This document shows, piece by piece, positions 1-6,631 of a DNA stretch of 6,631 bases. The stretch spans positions 1 through 6,631 of the forward strand of contig JAEEUY010000179.1 of assembly GCA_016290715.1 (NCBI GenBank), read 5' to 3'. This DNA comes from Bacteroidales bacterium (lineage in GTDB: Bacteria > Bacteroidota > Bacteroidia > Bacteroidales > WCHB1-69). Position numbers and translations under genes: made by a program. Within the stretch, counting starts at the first letter, position 1. Each line of letters begins with the position of its first letter. The notes beneath the pieces were generated by a model that did no database searches, was not told the origin of the DNA, and saw only the letters and a program-made list of their open reading frames with translations.

Positions 1-1760
1 AACTCCAATCCTTTGGCTGCGTGAACCGTCATCAGTTTCACCTTATCCTGCTCCTCCTCTTCTTTGTCCTCCACATCTGTTAAAAGCGAGATGTTTTCCA
101 AAAAACGGTCTAATGTCGGGGTGAAATTTTCAATGATTTCCCCTGTCTCCTCATTTAATCCCGTTTCAGTTGCATTTTCAGAAAAATTCTGCATAGAATC
201 GAGCAATTCTTCCAGATTTTCCAACCTCTCTTTTTCAGAAGGGTCCGCTTTCAAAGTCGCTACAATCCCTGACGAAATGGCTATATGCTTTCCTATTTCG
301 TAAGCATTGTTGCTACTTAACAAAGCTGTAAAACTCTTCATTTTATTGGCGAAGTCCAACAATTTTTCCTTGGTCGGATTATTGACAGACAACGGGTAAG
401 TATGAGGATTGCTGACAATATCCCAAAGACGAACGCCATTTTCAGTCGCAGCCACAACCACTTTTTCCATTGTCGTTTCCCCGATTCCGCGGGAAGGATA
501 GTTAATAATGCGGCGCAACGATTCTTCATCGTATGGGTTAACGGCCAGACGGCAATACGCTAAAAAATCCTTAATTTCTTTGCGTGCATAAAACGAGGTG
601 CCTCCATAGATTTTATATGGGATATGTTTCTTTATAAATTCCTCTTCTATACCACGCGACTGCATATTGGTACGATACAGAACGGCGATATTCTTATATG
701 GGATGTGAAAATTGTGCTTGTATTCAAATATGGAGTCGGCAACAGTTTTGGCTTCATCGTTTTCACTATTGGTAGAAATCACTGAAATGGGGTTTCCAAC
801 CACATTGTCGGTCCACACGGTTTTAGGGATCTGCTTTTTATTGTTTTTGATGACAGCGTTGGCAGCATTGACAATATTTTGGGTTGAACGGTAGTTTTGT
901 TCCAATTTAACCAACTGTGCTTCAGGATAATCGCGCTTAAAATTAAGAATATTGTTAATGTCGGCACCACGGAATCCGTAGATACTTTGCGCATCATCGC
1001 CTACAACACAAATATTATGATGGGCTGCAGCTATTTTCTTAATAATCATGTATTGGGCGAAGTTGGTGTCCTGATACTCATCCACCAGAACATAGCGAAA
1101 CCTATTTTGATATTTGTGTAACATATCAGGATTGTCACGCAATAACAGGTTGGTAAAATAGAGCAAATCATCAAAGTCCATGGCATTGGAATTATGCAAA
1201 CGATGATTATATCGAGTATAAATATCTGATATTAAAGGCTTCCCGCTCTGCCTATCAAAAGCGATGGCATCCTCGCTGTTTGCATAATCAACATCCGACA
1301 TCAAATTGGATTTGGCTGCTGAAATCCTATTCAAAATATAGTTCACAACATACACCTTGGGGTCCAGAGACATCTCTTTGACAATATTCCTAAGGAGTGA
1401 TTTGCTATCATCCGTATCGTAAACGGTAATATCACGATGAAAACCAATCCGTTCGGCCTCTGTTCGTAATATTCGCAAAAAAACAGAGTGAAAAGTGCCC
1501 ATCTGCACTGCCTTCGCATTATTATTGCCAATCAACTTGAAAATACGCTCTTGCATTTCGGTGGCGGCCTTATTGGTAAAAGTCAGTGCCAGAATATTCC
1601 ATGGAGAGATATTTTGCTCCAGCATATATGCAATACGATAGGTCAACACACGGGTTTTTCCCGACCCTGCCCCGGCAATCACCATCAAAGGCCCTTCAAT
1701 GGTTTGGACTGCCGCTCGCTGAGAGTCGTTCAATTCATCTAGAATACTATTATAACTCAT
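1..1760 (-). CDS. UvrD/PcrA-type superfamily 1A DNA helicase, C-terminus cut by window edge
   Basis: ATP-dependent 3'-5' DNA helicase of the UvrD/PcrA/Rep family, a cytoplasmic enzyme for repair and for clearing replication obstacles. The frame is open from ATG at 1760 to the window edge and gives 586 residues, against roughly 730-790 for full-length relatives. Visible motifs in order: Q motif LNDSQRAAV (10-18), Walker A GAGSGKT (30-36), motif Ia TFTNKAA (60-66), Walker B DEYQDT (227-232), motif III GDDAQSIYGFRGAD (254-267), motif IV with QNYRST (288-293), and motif V TVHAAKGLE (578-586) at the cut. Motif VI and the C-terminal tail lie outside the window. The start is supported by the usual short distance to the Q motif. 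No Shine-Dalgarno sequence precedes it, and the leader is AT-rich. A promoter-like sequence 38 nt upstream suggests its own transcript. The family call is very safe. The choice between UvrD, PcrA and a related paralogue is not, so no symbol is given. Confidence 0.95.
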   Translation of the reverse strand, partial: MSYNSILDELNDSQRAAVQTIEGPLMVIAGAGSGKTRVLTYRIAYMLEQNISPWNILALTFTNKAATEMQERIFKLIGNNNAKAVQMGTFHSVFLRILRTEAERIGFHRDITVYDTDDSKSLLRNIVKEMSLDPKVYVVNYILNRISAAKSNLMSDVDYANSEDAIAFDRQSGKPLISDIYTRYNHRLHNSNAMDFDDLLYFTNLLLRDNPDMLHKYQNRFRYVLVDEYQDTNFAQYMIIKKIAAAHHNICVVGDDAQSIYGFRGADINNILNFKRDYPEAQLVKLEQNYRSTQNIVNAANAVIKNNKKQIPKTVWTDNVVGNPISVISTNSENDEAKTVADSIFEYKHNFHIPYKNIAVLYRTNMQSRGIEEEFIKKHIPYKIYGGTSFYARKEIKDFLAYCRLAVNPYDEESLRRIINYPSRGIGETTMEKVVVAATENGVRLWDIVSNPHTYPLSVNNPTKEKLLDFANKMKSFTALLSSNNAYEIGKHIAISSGIVATLKADPSEKERLENLEELLDSMQNFSENATETGLNEETGEIIENFTPTLDRFLENISLLTDVEDKEEEEQDKVKLMTVHAAKGLE

Positions 1761-1797
1761 TGATAATTAGTTATTAAAGGTAATGGTTTTAGCACTA

Positions 1798-1825
1798 CAA
1801 AAATACATAAGATTTTTAGTTTCAA
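1798..1825 (-). promoter_or_regulatory. Candidate Bacteroidota-type promoter for the helicase gene
   Basis: On the minus strand a TTG (1823-1825) is followed after 17 nt by TATTTTTG (1798-1805), which matches the -7 consensus TAnnTTTG described for Bacteroides and Flavobacterium. The 17-nt spacing is at the short end of the published range. Transcription would start near 1790 and leave a leader of about 30 nt before the helicase ATG at 1760. This is a motif match only, in AT-rich DNA where chance matches occur. Its position in the gap just before a gene start supports it. Confidence 0.5.
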
Positions 1826-1837
1826 CGGGCATCGTTG

Positions 1838-1876
1838 ATAAAAAATTAAAAATATATCATCTGCTATTTCAGACAA
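1838..1876 (-). terminator. Weak candidate intrinsic terminator after murF-alr
   Basis: About 10 nt after the murF-alr stop codon, minus-strand TTGTCTG (1870-1876) can pair with CAGATGA (1857-1863) around a 6-nt loop. Two of the seven pairs are G-U wobbles. The stem is followed by a T-rich run (about 1840-1856). The geometry fits a Rho-independent terminator, but the stem is short and GC-poor, so read-through into the helicase gene is plausible. Confidence 0.3.
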
Positions 1877-1885
1877 GACTTTCGG

Positions 1886-4348
1886 CTAATCCATAACGTA
1901 TATTCTTGGAACTCGTTTAGAGATGGAGGTTAGCAGATGATACGGGATCTTCCCGATATGGGAAGCAATCGTATCCATACGATTTTCCTCTCCGTAGATA
2001 ATTACTTCATCCCCCTCTTTGGCATCCACATTGGTGATATCAATCATGGTCATATCCATACAGATTTTGCCAATTATTGGCACTCTTTTCCCTTTTACGA
2101 CAACACTCCCCACTCCTTTAGACAATTCTGGTGGGAAACCATCCGCATAACCGATGGAAACAATGCCGACTTTAGTTTTGCGCGTTGCAGAAAAAGTCCG
2201 GTTATATCCCACGGTTTCCCCTTCATCAATAACCATGGTATGGGTAATCTCCGCTTTTAAAGTTGCCACATGTTGCAGGTGAGATATATCTTGTGAGACA
2301 GAACTGAAACCATACAAACCAATACCTAATCTGACCATGTCAAAATGAGCTTGTGGGAAACGTGAAATTCCCGCAGTATTGGCAATATGTCGCAAAAAAG
2401 AATAGCCCAATGTGACCTTCATTATATTTGTAACATCTTCAAAATAAGCTATTTGTTCCCTTGTAAATGCATCTTCGCTGGGGTCTTCGGCTGCTGCAAG
2501 ATGCGAGAAGACAGATGCCACGCGAAGTTGGGAGTTATCCTGAATGATCTGGAGTGCCTCAGCAATATTCTCCTTTCGGAATCCCAAACGATGCATACCC
2601 GTGTCAATTTTTATATGAATTTTGCACTGTTTGATTTCCGGATGTAACGATAGCGTTTTTACTAATTCCCTGAGTGAATAGAAATTAAATATTTCCGGTT
2701 CAAGTTGATATTGAAGCATCATCTCAAAGCTCTCCACTTCAGCTCCTAAAACGATAATGGGTAAGGTAATGCCATTTTTTCGCATTTTGACCCCTTCATC
2801 GGTATAAGCTACAGCCAGATAATCAATGTTATGGTATTGTAATTCACTGATAATTTCCACATCGCCCAAACCATAGCATTGTGCCTTCACCATGGCCACC
2901 ATCTTTGTTTCAGGCGCTATCAAACTCCGATAATAGTTCAAGTTATGGACCAATGCGGGCAAACTCACACTCAAAATCGTACGATGTGATTTCAGTTGCA
3001 GCGCATCCGCAATCTTTTCAAAACGGAAACTGCGTGCCCCTTTCACCAGAATGGCTTCACGGATAAAATCCAACTTGGGCAACTCCTGCAACAATGCTTG
3101 CGTATGGGGATAAAAGTAGCATTGGGGAAGAGTGAACAGCTCTTGATGACGGCAGAGTTCAGCGCCAACGGCAAATAACTTTGTAACCCCATTGATTATC
3201 AAATACTGGTTGATTTTCTCATAATCCTTGTCCGATAATACCCCCACTTGCGCAAAATCCGACAAAATCACTGTTTTTTTTGTAAAATGGGATTGGGCAT
3301 TTAGAAATTCAAGGGCAATACGCAAAGATTGAAAATCCAAACTATAGGTATCATTTATTATAATTGACTGATTAGCAGATTCTTTAACTTCCATTCTCAT
3401 CATTACTGGTGAAAGCACGGCCAGCCGTTCATTGATATAGGCAGTAGAAAAACCAAGATGCAACATCAGGACAATGCAATGCAGGGCATTTTCAATGGAA
3501 GCCGCATCCACAAATGGAATGACATAATGCTGATCACCAATGGTAACAGAAGTCTGAGAATTTTCAACTTTCTGTTGGGTTATATGGTAGTGTGCATTAG
3601 AAGAGCCCCCCCAAGACAATTTTTGGATATGTTGGTATTCATCTTGTAATAAAGTATTATTAATCAATGAATTATCACAACAATATATCAAAATCGGACA
3701 ATGTTTAAATAACTTTAATTTCTCTTTTAATTTTTGTTCGTCATTATTAAAAAATTGGGCATGTGCCGAGGTGATATTGGTTAAGATGCCGATGGTGGGC
3801 TGAATAACCCTTTCCAACCGATCCATCTCGCCCGGTTGGGAAACTCCTGCTTCAAAAATGGCCAACTGGTGCATTTCATTGAGTGACCATACCGAACAAG
3901 GCACCCCAATTTGCGAGTTGTAGCTATTCGGGGTAACCGCAAGACGATATTGAGGCGTTAACATTTGTGCAAGCCACTCTTTGACAATGGTTTTCCCATT
4001 ACTCCCCGTGATACCAATTACGGGAATATGATATTGTTTCCTGTTGGCCGAAGCAATTTGTTGCAGCGCCATGACCGAATCTCCAACCTGTAAAAAGTTG
4101 CAATCCTGATAGTTTGAAAACTCATCTAACTTATTAGTAACAATAAAGTTACGAACTCCCTTCCCAACCAATTCAGGAATATAAAAATGCCCATCATTAT
4201 TTTTGCTTTTGATGGCAAAAAAAATGGTTTTTTCAGGCAAAATGAGTCGGCGGCTGTCAAACAACAACTCTCCGACAAGTGCTTCAGGGTGTGGAAGTTG
4301 TTTCTCTATGACCGTTATTTGAGATAATAATGTGCGAATTTCAACCAT
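1886..4348 (-). CDS. Fused MurF-type ligase / alanine racemase (820 aa)
   Basis: Cytoplasmic two-domain protein of peptidoglycan precursor synthesis. The N-terminal half (about 1-450) is a MurF-type Mur ligase, the family that joins D-Ala-D-Ala to UDP-MurNAc-tripeptide using ATP. The C-terminal half (about 455-820) is a PLP-dependent alanine racemase that converts L-Ala to D-Ala. MurF signs: DSR (31-33), P-loop GITGSNGKT (112-120, K119), FEAGVSQPGEM (165-175, E166), NITSAH (191-196), a lysine at about 210 in the place of the carbamylated Mur-ligase lysine, NDTYS (332-336) and KGARSFRFEKI (436-446). Alr signs: PLP lysine in VKAQCYG (K488), DTGMHRLG (582-589), RLGIGLYG (673-680), catalytic tyrosine in GYNRTF (Y715), IGYADGF (732-738) and GKICMDM (760-766). 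The fusion is common in Bacteroidota. Both active sites look largely intact, but NDTYS has Ser where MurF proteins usually have Asn (DDTYN-like). The ATG at 4348 lacks a Shine-Dalgarno sequence and follows an A/T-rich leader. Whether the MurF half is the cell's main MurF cannot be told here. Confidence 0.95.
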   Translation of the reverse strand: MVEIRTLLSQITVIEKQLPHPEALVGELLFDSRRLILPEKTIFFAIKSKNNDGHFYIPELVGKGVRNFIVTNKLDEFSNYQDCNFLQVGDSVMALQQIASANRKQYHIPVIGITGSNGKTIVKEWLAQMLTPQYRLAVTPNSYNSQIGVPCSVWSLNEMHQLAIFEAGVSQPGEMDRLERVIQPTIGILTNITSAHAQFFNNDEQKLKEKLKLFKHCPILIYCCDNSLINNTLLQDEYQHIQKLSWGGSSNAHYHITQQKVENSQTSVTIGDQHYVIPFVDAASIENALHCIVLMLHLGFSTAYINERLAVLSPVMMRMEVKESANQSIIINDTYSLDFQSLRIALEFLNAQSHFTKKTVILSDFAQVGVLSDKDYEKINQYLIINGVTKLFAVGAELCRHQELFTLPQCYFYPHTQALLQELPKLDFIREAILVKGARSFRFEKIADALQLKSHRTILSVSLPALVHNLNYYRSLIAPETKMVAMVKAQCYGLGDVEIISELQYHNIDYLAVAYTDEGVKMRKNGITLPIIVLGAEVESFEMMLQYQLEPEIFNFYSLRELVKTLSLHPEIKQCKIHIKIDTGMHRLGFRKENIAEALQIIQDNSQLRVASVFSHLAAAEDPSEDAFTREQIAYFEDVTNIMKVTLGYSFLRHIANTAGISRFPQAHFDMVRLGIGLYGFSSVSQDISHLQHVATLKAEITHTMVIDEGETVGYNRTFSATRKTKVGIVSIGYADGFPPELSKGVGSVVVKGKRVPIIGKICMDMTMIDITNVDAKEGDEVIIYGEENRMDTIASHIGKIPYHLLTSISKRVPRIYVMD

Positions 4349-4391
4349 ACAAAAATTTTTTTTGAATGCACAAACCTAAAATTTGCAAATG

Positions 4392-4422
4392 CAAAAGTAC
4401 TCAAATTTTCAATATAATTCAA
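4392..4422 (-). promoter_or_regulatory. Candidate Bacteroidota-type promoter for murF-alr
   Basis: On the minus strand a TTG (4420-4422) is followed after 20 nt by TACTTTTG (4392-4399), an exact TAnnTTTG -7 match with near-ideal spacing. Transcription would start near 4385, giving a leader of about 36 nt to the ATG at 4348. A second exact -7 match, TAGGTTTG, lies closer at 4371-4378. Its nearest usable upstream TTG is 23 nt away, so it is the weaker choice. Between the two sits a perfect 10-bp palindrome, ATTTGCAAAT (4381-4390). The -33 triplet overlaps the stop codon of the transposase remnant. Confidence 0.55.
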
Positions 4423-4598
4423 TTTGTATTCTCATGGGGACATATCCCAAGAGAATCGTGCGGACGGTTCTTATTGTAGTTCCGGTTCCATTCACCCGTG
4501 ATCCTCCTCACGAAAAGAAGATCCCATGAAAGCAGAGTCTTCAAATTGATGTGTTTTTCTATCGCAACAGTAGTATTTTTCAACAAACGTTTGGGACA
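4419..4598 (-). pseudogene. Remnant of an IS3-type (rve/DDE) transposase, C-terminal end only
   Basis: A 59-codon open stretch with no ATG runs from just after a TAG (4599-4601) to a TGA (4419-4421). Its second half reads FVRRITGEWNRNYNKNRPHD and then SLG (4446-4514). This matches the end of the integrase core in IS3- and IS481-type transposases, whose signature is roughly VRRxTEEWxxxYNxxRPHxSLGxxTPxEF. Here the final TPxEF is replaced by CPHEN, and the frame stops almost at once. The upstream half (about 4515-4598) has no clear ERFNR-like segment with the catalytic glutamate. The first two catalytic aspartates would lie further upstream, where the intact M28 gene begins. It is therefore a dead scrap of an insertion sequence, not a working gene. 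No terminal inverted repeats or target duplication could be identified. Most of the 258-bp gap between the M28 and murF-alr genes is accounted for by this scrap and the promoter beside it. Confidence 0.7.
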
Positions 4599-4606
4599 CT
4601 ATTGTT

Positions 4607-5935
4607 TTAATTGTGCAAATACTGCTGCAAAGTCTCCAAGATGAGCGCAAACATCGCACTATAATTGTTCAGTCCGCAATTTTCGCAGGTGTCGGTATAA
4701 TTATGATAGCCACCATATTTCCCTCCCAAAGTATAAATAAAAATGGCTGGACAATGTTTAGTGAAATAGTAATGATCGCTGTTGGCAGCATTGGCACGCC
4801 GCTTTATTGCTGTTACGTAGTGTTTCGTTGCATTGATGGTATCCATCATATCCACCATCTCTTTGGTTTTGCCTTGCGTGGAATTAACCACCATAATACC
4901 ATCATCGCCTCCACAAAACATGTCCAAATTTATCAACATTTTGATCTTATCTAATGGTATCAGAGGATTCCTGACAAAATTCTTGGAACCGCGCAAGCCA
5001 CTCTCCTCCCCGCTAAACAGGAGAAAAACAGTTGTATAGGCGGGCTGGTGTTCACTATAATAACGGGCAAAATCCATCACAGTCGCCGTGCCACTGGCAT
5101 TGTCGTGCGCCCCATGAAAAATCACTGAATCTCCCATACAGCCGAGATGGTCATAATGCGCTGTAAATACCACAAATTCATCCGGATGAACTGCACCGTC
5201 AATGGCAAAACATATATTCTGCGTCTCTTTCTTATAAAACTCATTCGAAAATGATAATGTCATTTTCTTGCATTTTTTTGGCAATTGGCGACGTAACACA
5301 TACAAAAGAGCATAATTTCGTTCAAAATCGGTATTACTTAACCCCCAAACAGGGAGTTCATCCACACCAACCATTATGCCGATACTTTGAAAGGGATTCT
5401 GATACTGAAGCGATTGCAATACTTTTTGAATGGATTCTTTGGAATATTTTTTGTCATTTTTCCACTGAACCCCATCTATATATACCACACTTCGCTTTAT
5501 GCTTGTCCAATATTTCATCAAAAAGTTCTCCATCCGCGCAGTATCCATAAGCAGAGAGGCATCTACCTTTACGATAGGAACATTCTCTTTTTGAGTCGTT
5601 TGTGAAAACGGAGCGATTCTATAATCCGTAAAAGGATTGAGCTCCCACTCTTCCACCTTCAGCACCACTTCCCCTTCCATTCTAAAAGCGTTGAAAGCAT
5701 ATTTCTGAAAACCATTCTCCCCCATTGGCCTCAAATGAGGCAATGCCTTTAATTCATTCCTGATCCATTCGGCAGCAAGCTTTTCGCCTTGGTAGGCGTT
5801 TCCACGACCGTAAAAACAATCCGCACTCAAAATGCGAATATCCTCACGCAACCGTGCGGAATCCTGCGCTTGGAGAGAAAAGACAAGCAAAACGCAACAA
5901 AAAATGCCAGCAATTATATTTCGTATTCCACCCAT
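4607..5935 (-). CDS. Secreted M28-family zinc peptidase (442 aa)
   Basis: Zinc-dependent exopeptidase of family M28 (aminopeptidase-like), probably exported to the periplasm or surface. An N-terminal signal peptide (basic start, hydrophobic core about 7-21) ends near LQAQDS with likely cleavage around residue 23. No lipobox is seen, so it is probably not a lipoprotein. All family metal and catalytic residues are visible: H260 and D262 in AHYDHLG, D278 in HDNASGTA, E310 and E311 in GEESGLRGS, D338 in NLDM, and H411 in YHNYTDT. SDHYYF (386-391) is also typical. Residues about 85-235, ahead of the catalytic core, are poorly conserved to my eye and could hold an inserted or PA-like region. The start lies inside the 3' end of the PHP gene (22-nt overlap), after an AAAGGA sequence, which suggests coupled translation. 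Substrate specificity (aminopeptidase, glutaminyl cyclase-like or other) cannot be read from the sequence. Confidence 0.93.
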   Translation of the reverse strand: MGGIRNIIAGIFCCVLLVFSLQAQDSARLREDIRILSADCFYGRGNAYQGEKLAAEWIRNELKALPHLRPMGENGFQKYAFNAFRMEGEVVLKVEEWELNPFTDYRIAPFSQTTQKENVPIVKVDASLLMDTARMENFLMKYWTSIKRSVVYIDGVQWKNDKKYSKESIQKVLQSLQYQNPFQSIGIMVGVDELPVWGLSNTDFERNYALLYVLRRQLPKKCKKMTLSFSNEFYKKETQNICFAIDGAVHPDEFVVFTAHYDHLGCMGDSVIFHGAHDNASGTATVMDFARYYSEHQPAYTTVFLLFSGEESGLRGSKNFVRNPLIPLDKIKMLINLDMFCGGDDGIMVVNSTQGKTKEMVDMMDTINATKHYVTAIKRRANAANSDHYYFTKHCPAIFIYTLGGKYGGYHNYTDTCENCGLNNYSAMFALILETLQQYLHN

Positions 5936-6631
5936 TTTTTATCCTTTAAAAACACCAAGTGATTGATATGAAAAGATTTCAACTTTGTCACTGCCTCCTC
6001 ATATCCCAAAGAGAGTTCATTTACCTGATGGGCATCGGTACTCACAACCATCGGAACATTTTCTCGTGCCAACCGAGCCAAAATGTAGTCGGAGGGATAG
6101 AAGTCAGCGCACCGTTTCTTGTAAATCCCACGCGTATTTATTTCAACAATCAGGTTTTTCCTGCATATTAATTCAATGCCATGATCCACTAATGCCAAAT
6201 ACCACTTCTCATTTTCTGTAAAAAAACGCTTTTGGTTGTGCATTTTAATTTTATCGAGATGCGCGATGATATCAAACTGTTCATTTTCAATCATTTCAAA
6301 AGTCTGTTCCCAGAAAGCCGTAACAGCTTTGCGTATATCACCGCCAAAAAGGGTTTGCAATCCGTTATCATAAACCTCCCGTTTCGAACCGTCGATAAAC
6401 CATAATTCGCCATTAGTCGCTTTTACAAGGTGAACTCCGCCAATAATAAAATCCAATTGGTACTTGTTCTTATACATTTCAAACGGCTGCGACATCCCTG
6501 GAATATAATCACACTCCAGCCCCGCATAAAGAGTCAATTCAGGATGCTGTTGTTGCTGACTGCTGATTTCTTGGTGATAGGATGGAATTTCATCCGTTTT
6601 TATACCGAAATCGTTTGCGAATGGAACCGGC
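5914..6631 (-). CDS. PHP-domain phosphoesterase, histidinol-phosphatase-like, N-terminus outside window
   Basis: Metal-dependent phosphoesterase of the PHP family, closest by eye to the HisJ/HisK-type histidinol-phosphatase group, which removes phosphate from L-histidinol phosphate. The frame is open to the right edge. The 238 visible residues begin with PVPFANDFG, which in this group follows the GFSDHA segment, so roughly the first 50 residues with the HxH metal motif are missing. The TTG at 6537 is therefore an internal leucine and not the start. Visible PHP metal-site motifs, numbered from the first visible residue: GLECDY (E39), GGVHLV (H67), IAHLDKI (H124), VEINTRG (E163) and STDAH (D199, H201). 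No signal peptide can be judged. The gene overlaps the M28 peptidase start by 22 nt, so the two are probably cotranscribed. Many PHP proteins with this annotation act on other phosphate esters, so the exact substrate is uncertain. No other his gene is in view. Confidence 0.88.
   Translation of the reverse strand, partial: PVPFANDFGIKTDEIPSYHQEISSQQQQHPELTLYAGLECDYIPGMSQPFEMYKNKYQLDFIIGGVHLVKATNGELWFIDGSKREVYDNGLQTLFGGDIRKAVTAFWEQTFEMIENEQFDIIAHLDKIKMHNQKRFFTENEKWYLALVDHGIELICRKNLIVEINTRGIYKKRCADFYPSDYILARLARENVPMVVSTDAHQVNELSLGYEEAVTKLKSFHINHLVFLKDKKWVEYEI
5942..5947 (-). promoter_or_regulatory. Shine-Dalgarno-like AAAGGA before the M28 gene
   Basis: AAAGGA on the minus strand ends 6 nt before the ATG at 5935, inside the last codons of the PHP gene. 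It supports this start and fits re-initiation by ribosomes finishing the upstream gene. The other visible starts in the window have no such sequence, as is common in Bacteroidota. Confidence 0.5.

Noticed and set aside
779..1531. Short minus-strand frames at 779-997 and 1343-1531, and plus-strand frames at 64-303, 712-894 and 897-1121
   Set aside because: All fall inside the helicase gene, whose continuous frame from 1760 to the window edge carries the ordered helicase motifs.
1937..2260. Plus-strand open frame of 107 codons, and similar plus-strand frames at 2387-2647, 4613-4954 and 5251-5550
   Set aside because: They lie wholly inside well-supported minus-strand genes with intact family motifs, and their translations resemble no protein family I know. 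They are antisense shadows.
4437..4598. Direct GGGACA copies (4437-4442 and 4593-4598) and the palindrome CAAACGTTTG (4584-4593) as possible insertion-sequence ends
   Set aside because: The copies are too short, are not inverted relative to each other and have no matching target duplication.
4564..4628. Possible hairpin across the M28 stop codon: minus-strand GCAGCAGTA (4620-4628) against TACTGTTGC (4564-4572)
   Set aside because: The nine pairs include a G-U, the loop is 47 nt and no T-run follows. It does not look like a terminator and could be chance.
6535..6537. TTG at 6535-6537 as the start codon of the PHP gene
   Set aside because: The frame stays open to the window edge, and the upstream residues (PVPFANDFG and following) fit the family, so the true start lies outside the window.
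1..6631. CRISPR arrays, tRNA or rRNA genes, riboswitches, defence or phage modules
   Set aside because: No spaced repeats, cloverleaf-like sequences or relevant protein families were seen. The gaps are short and explained by promoters, a weak terminator and the transposase scrap.

Overview
The window looks like ordinary chromosomal DNA from a member of Bacteroidota, probably Bacteroidales. The evidence is a MurF-alanine racemase fusion typical of that phylum, promoter-like sequences of the TTG...TAnnTTTG type, AT-rich leaders without Shine-Dalgarno sequences before two of the three visible starts, and fairly low GC. The genus cannot be named from the sequence alone.

All four genes lie on the minus strand, so they are transcribed from high to low coordinates. 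A PHP-domain (histidinol-phosphatase-like) phosphoesterase enters from the right edge (5914 to beyond 6631, N-terminus missing). Its 3' end overlaps by 22 nt the start of a secreted M28-family zinc peptidase (4607-5935), and the two appear translationally coupled. A 258-bp gap (4349-4606) follows. It holds the worn C-terminal end of an IS3-type transposase (about 4419-4598) and a Bacteroidota-type promoter. That promoter would drive an 820-residue MurF-Alr fusion (1886-4348), which supplies and uses D-alanine for peptidoglycan. After a 125-bp gap with a weak candidate terminator and a second promoter comes a UvrD/PcrA-type DNA helicase (1-1760). The helicase is cut off at the left edge just after motif V.

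The layout suggests three transcription units: PHP-M28, murF-alr, and the helicase. The products (phosphoesterase, exported peptidase, cell-wall precursor enzyme, repair helicase) share no obvious pathway, so this is a housekeeping neighbourhood. I found no defence system, CRISPR array, RNA gene, phage module or other convincing undescribed system. The observations most worth checking are the IS3-type remnant next to the murF-alr promoter and the state of the MurF half of the fusion.
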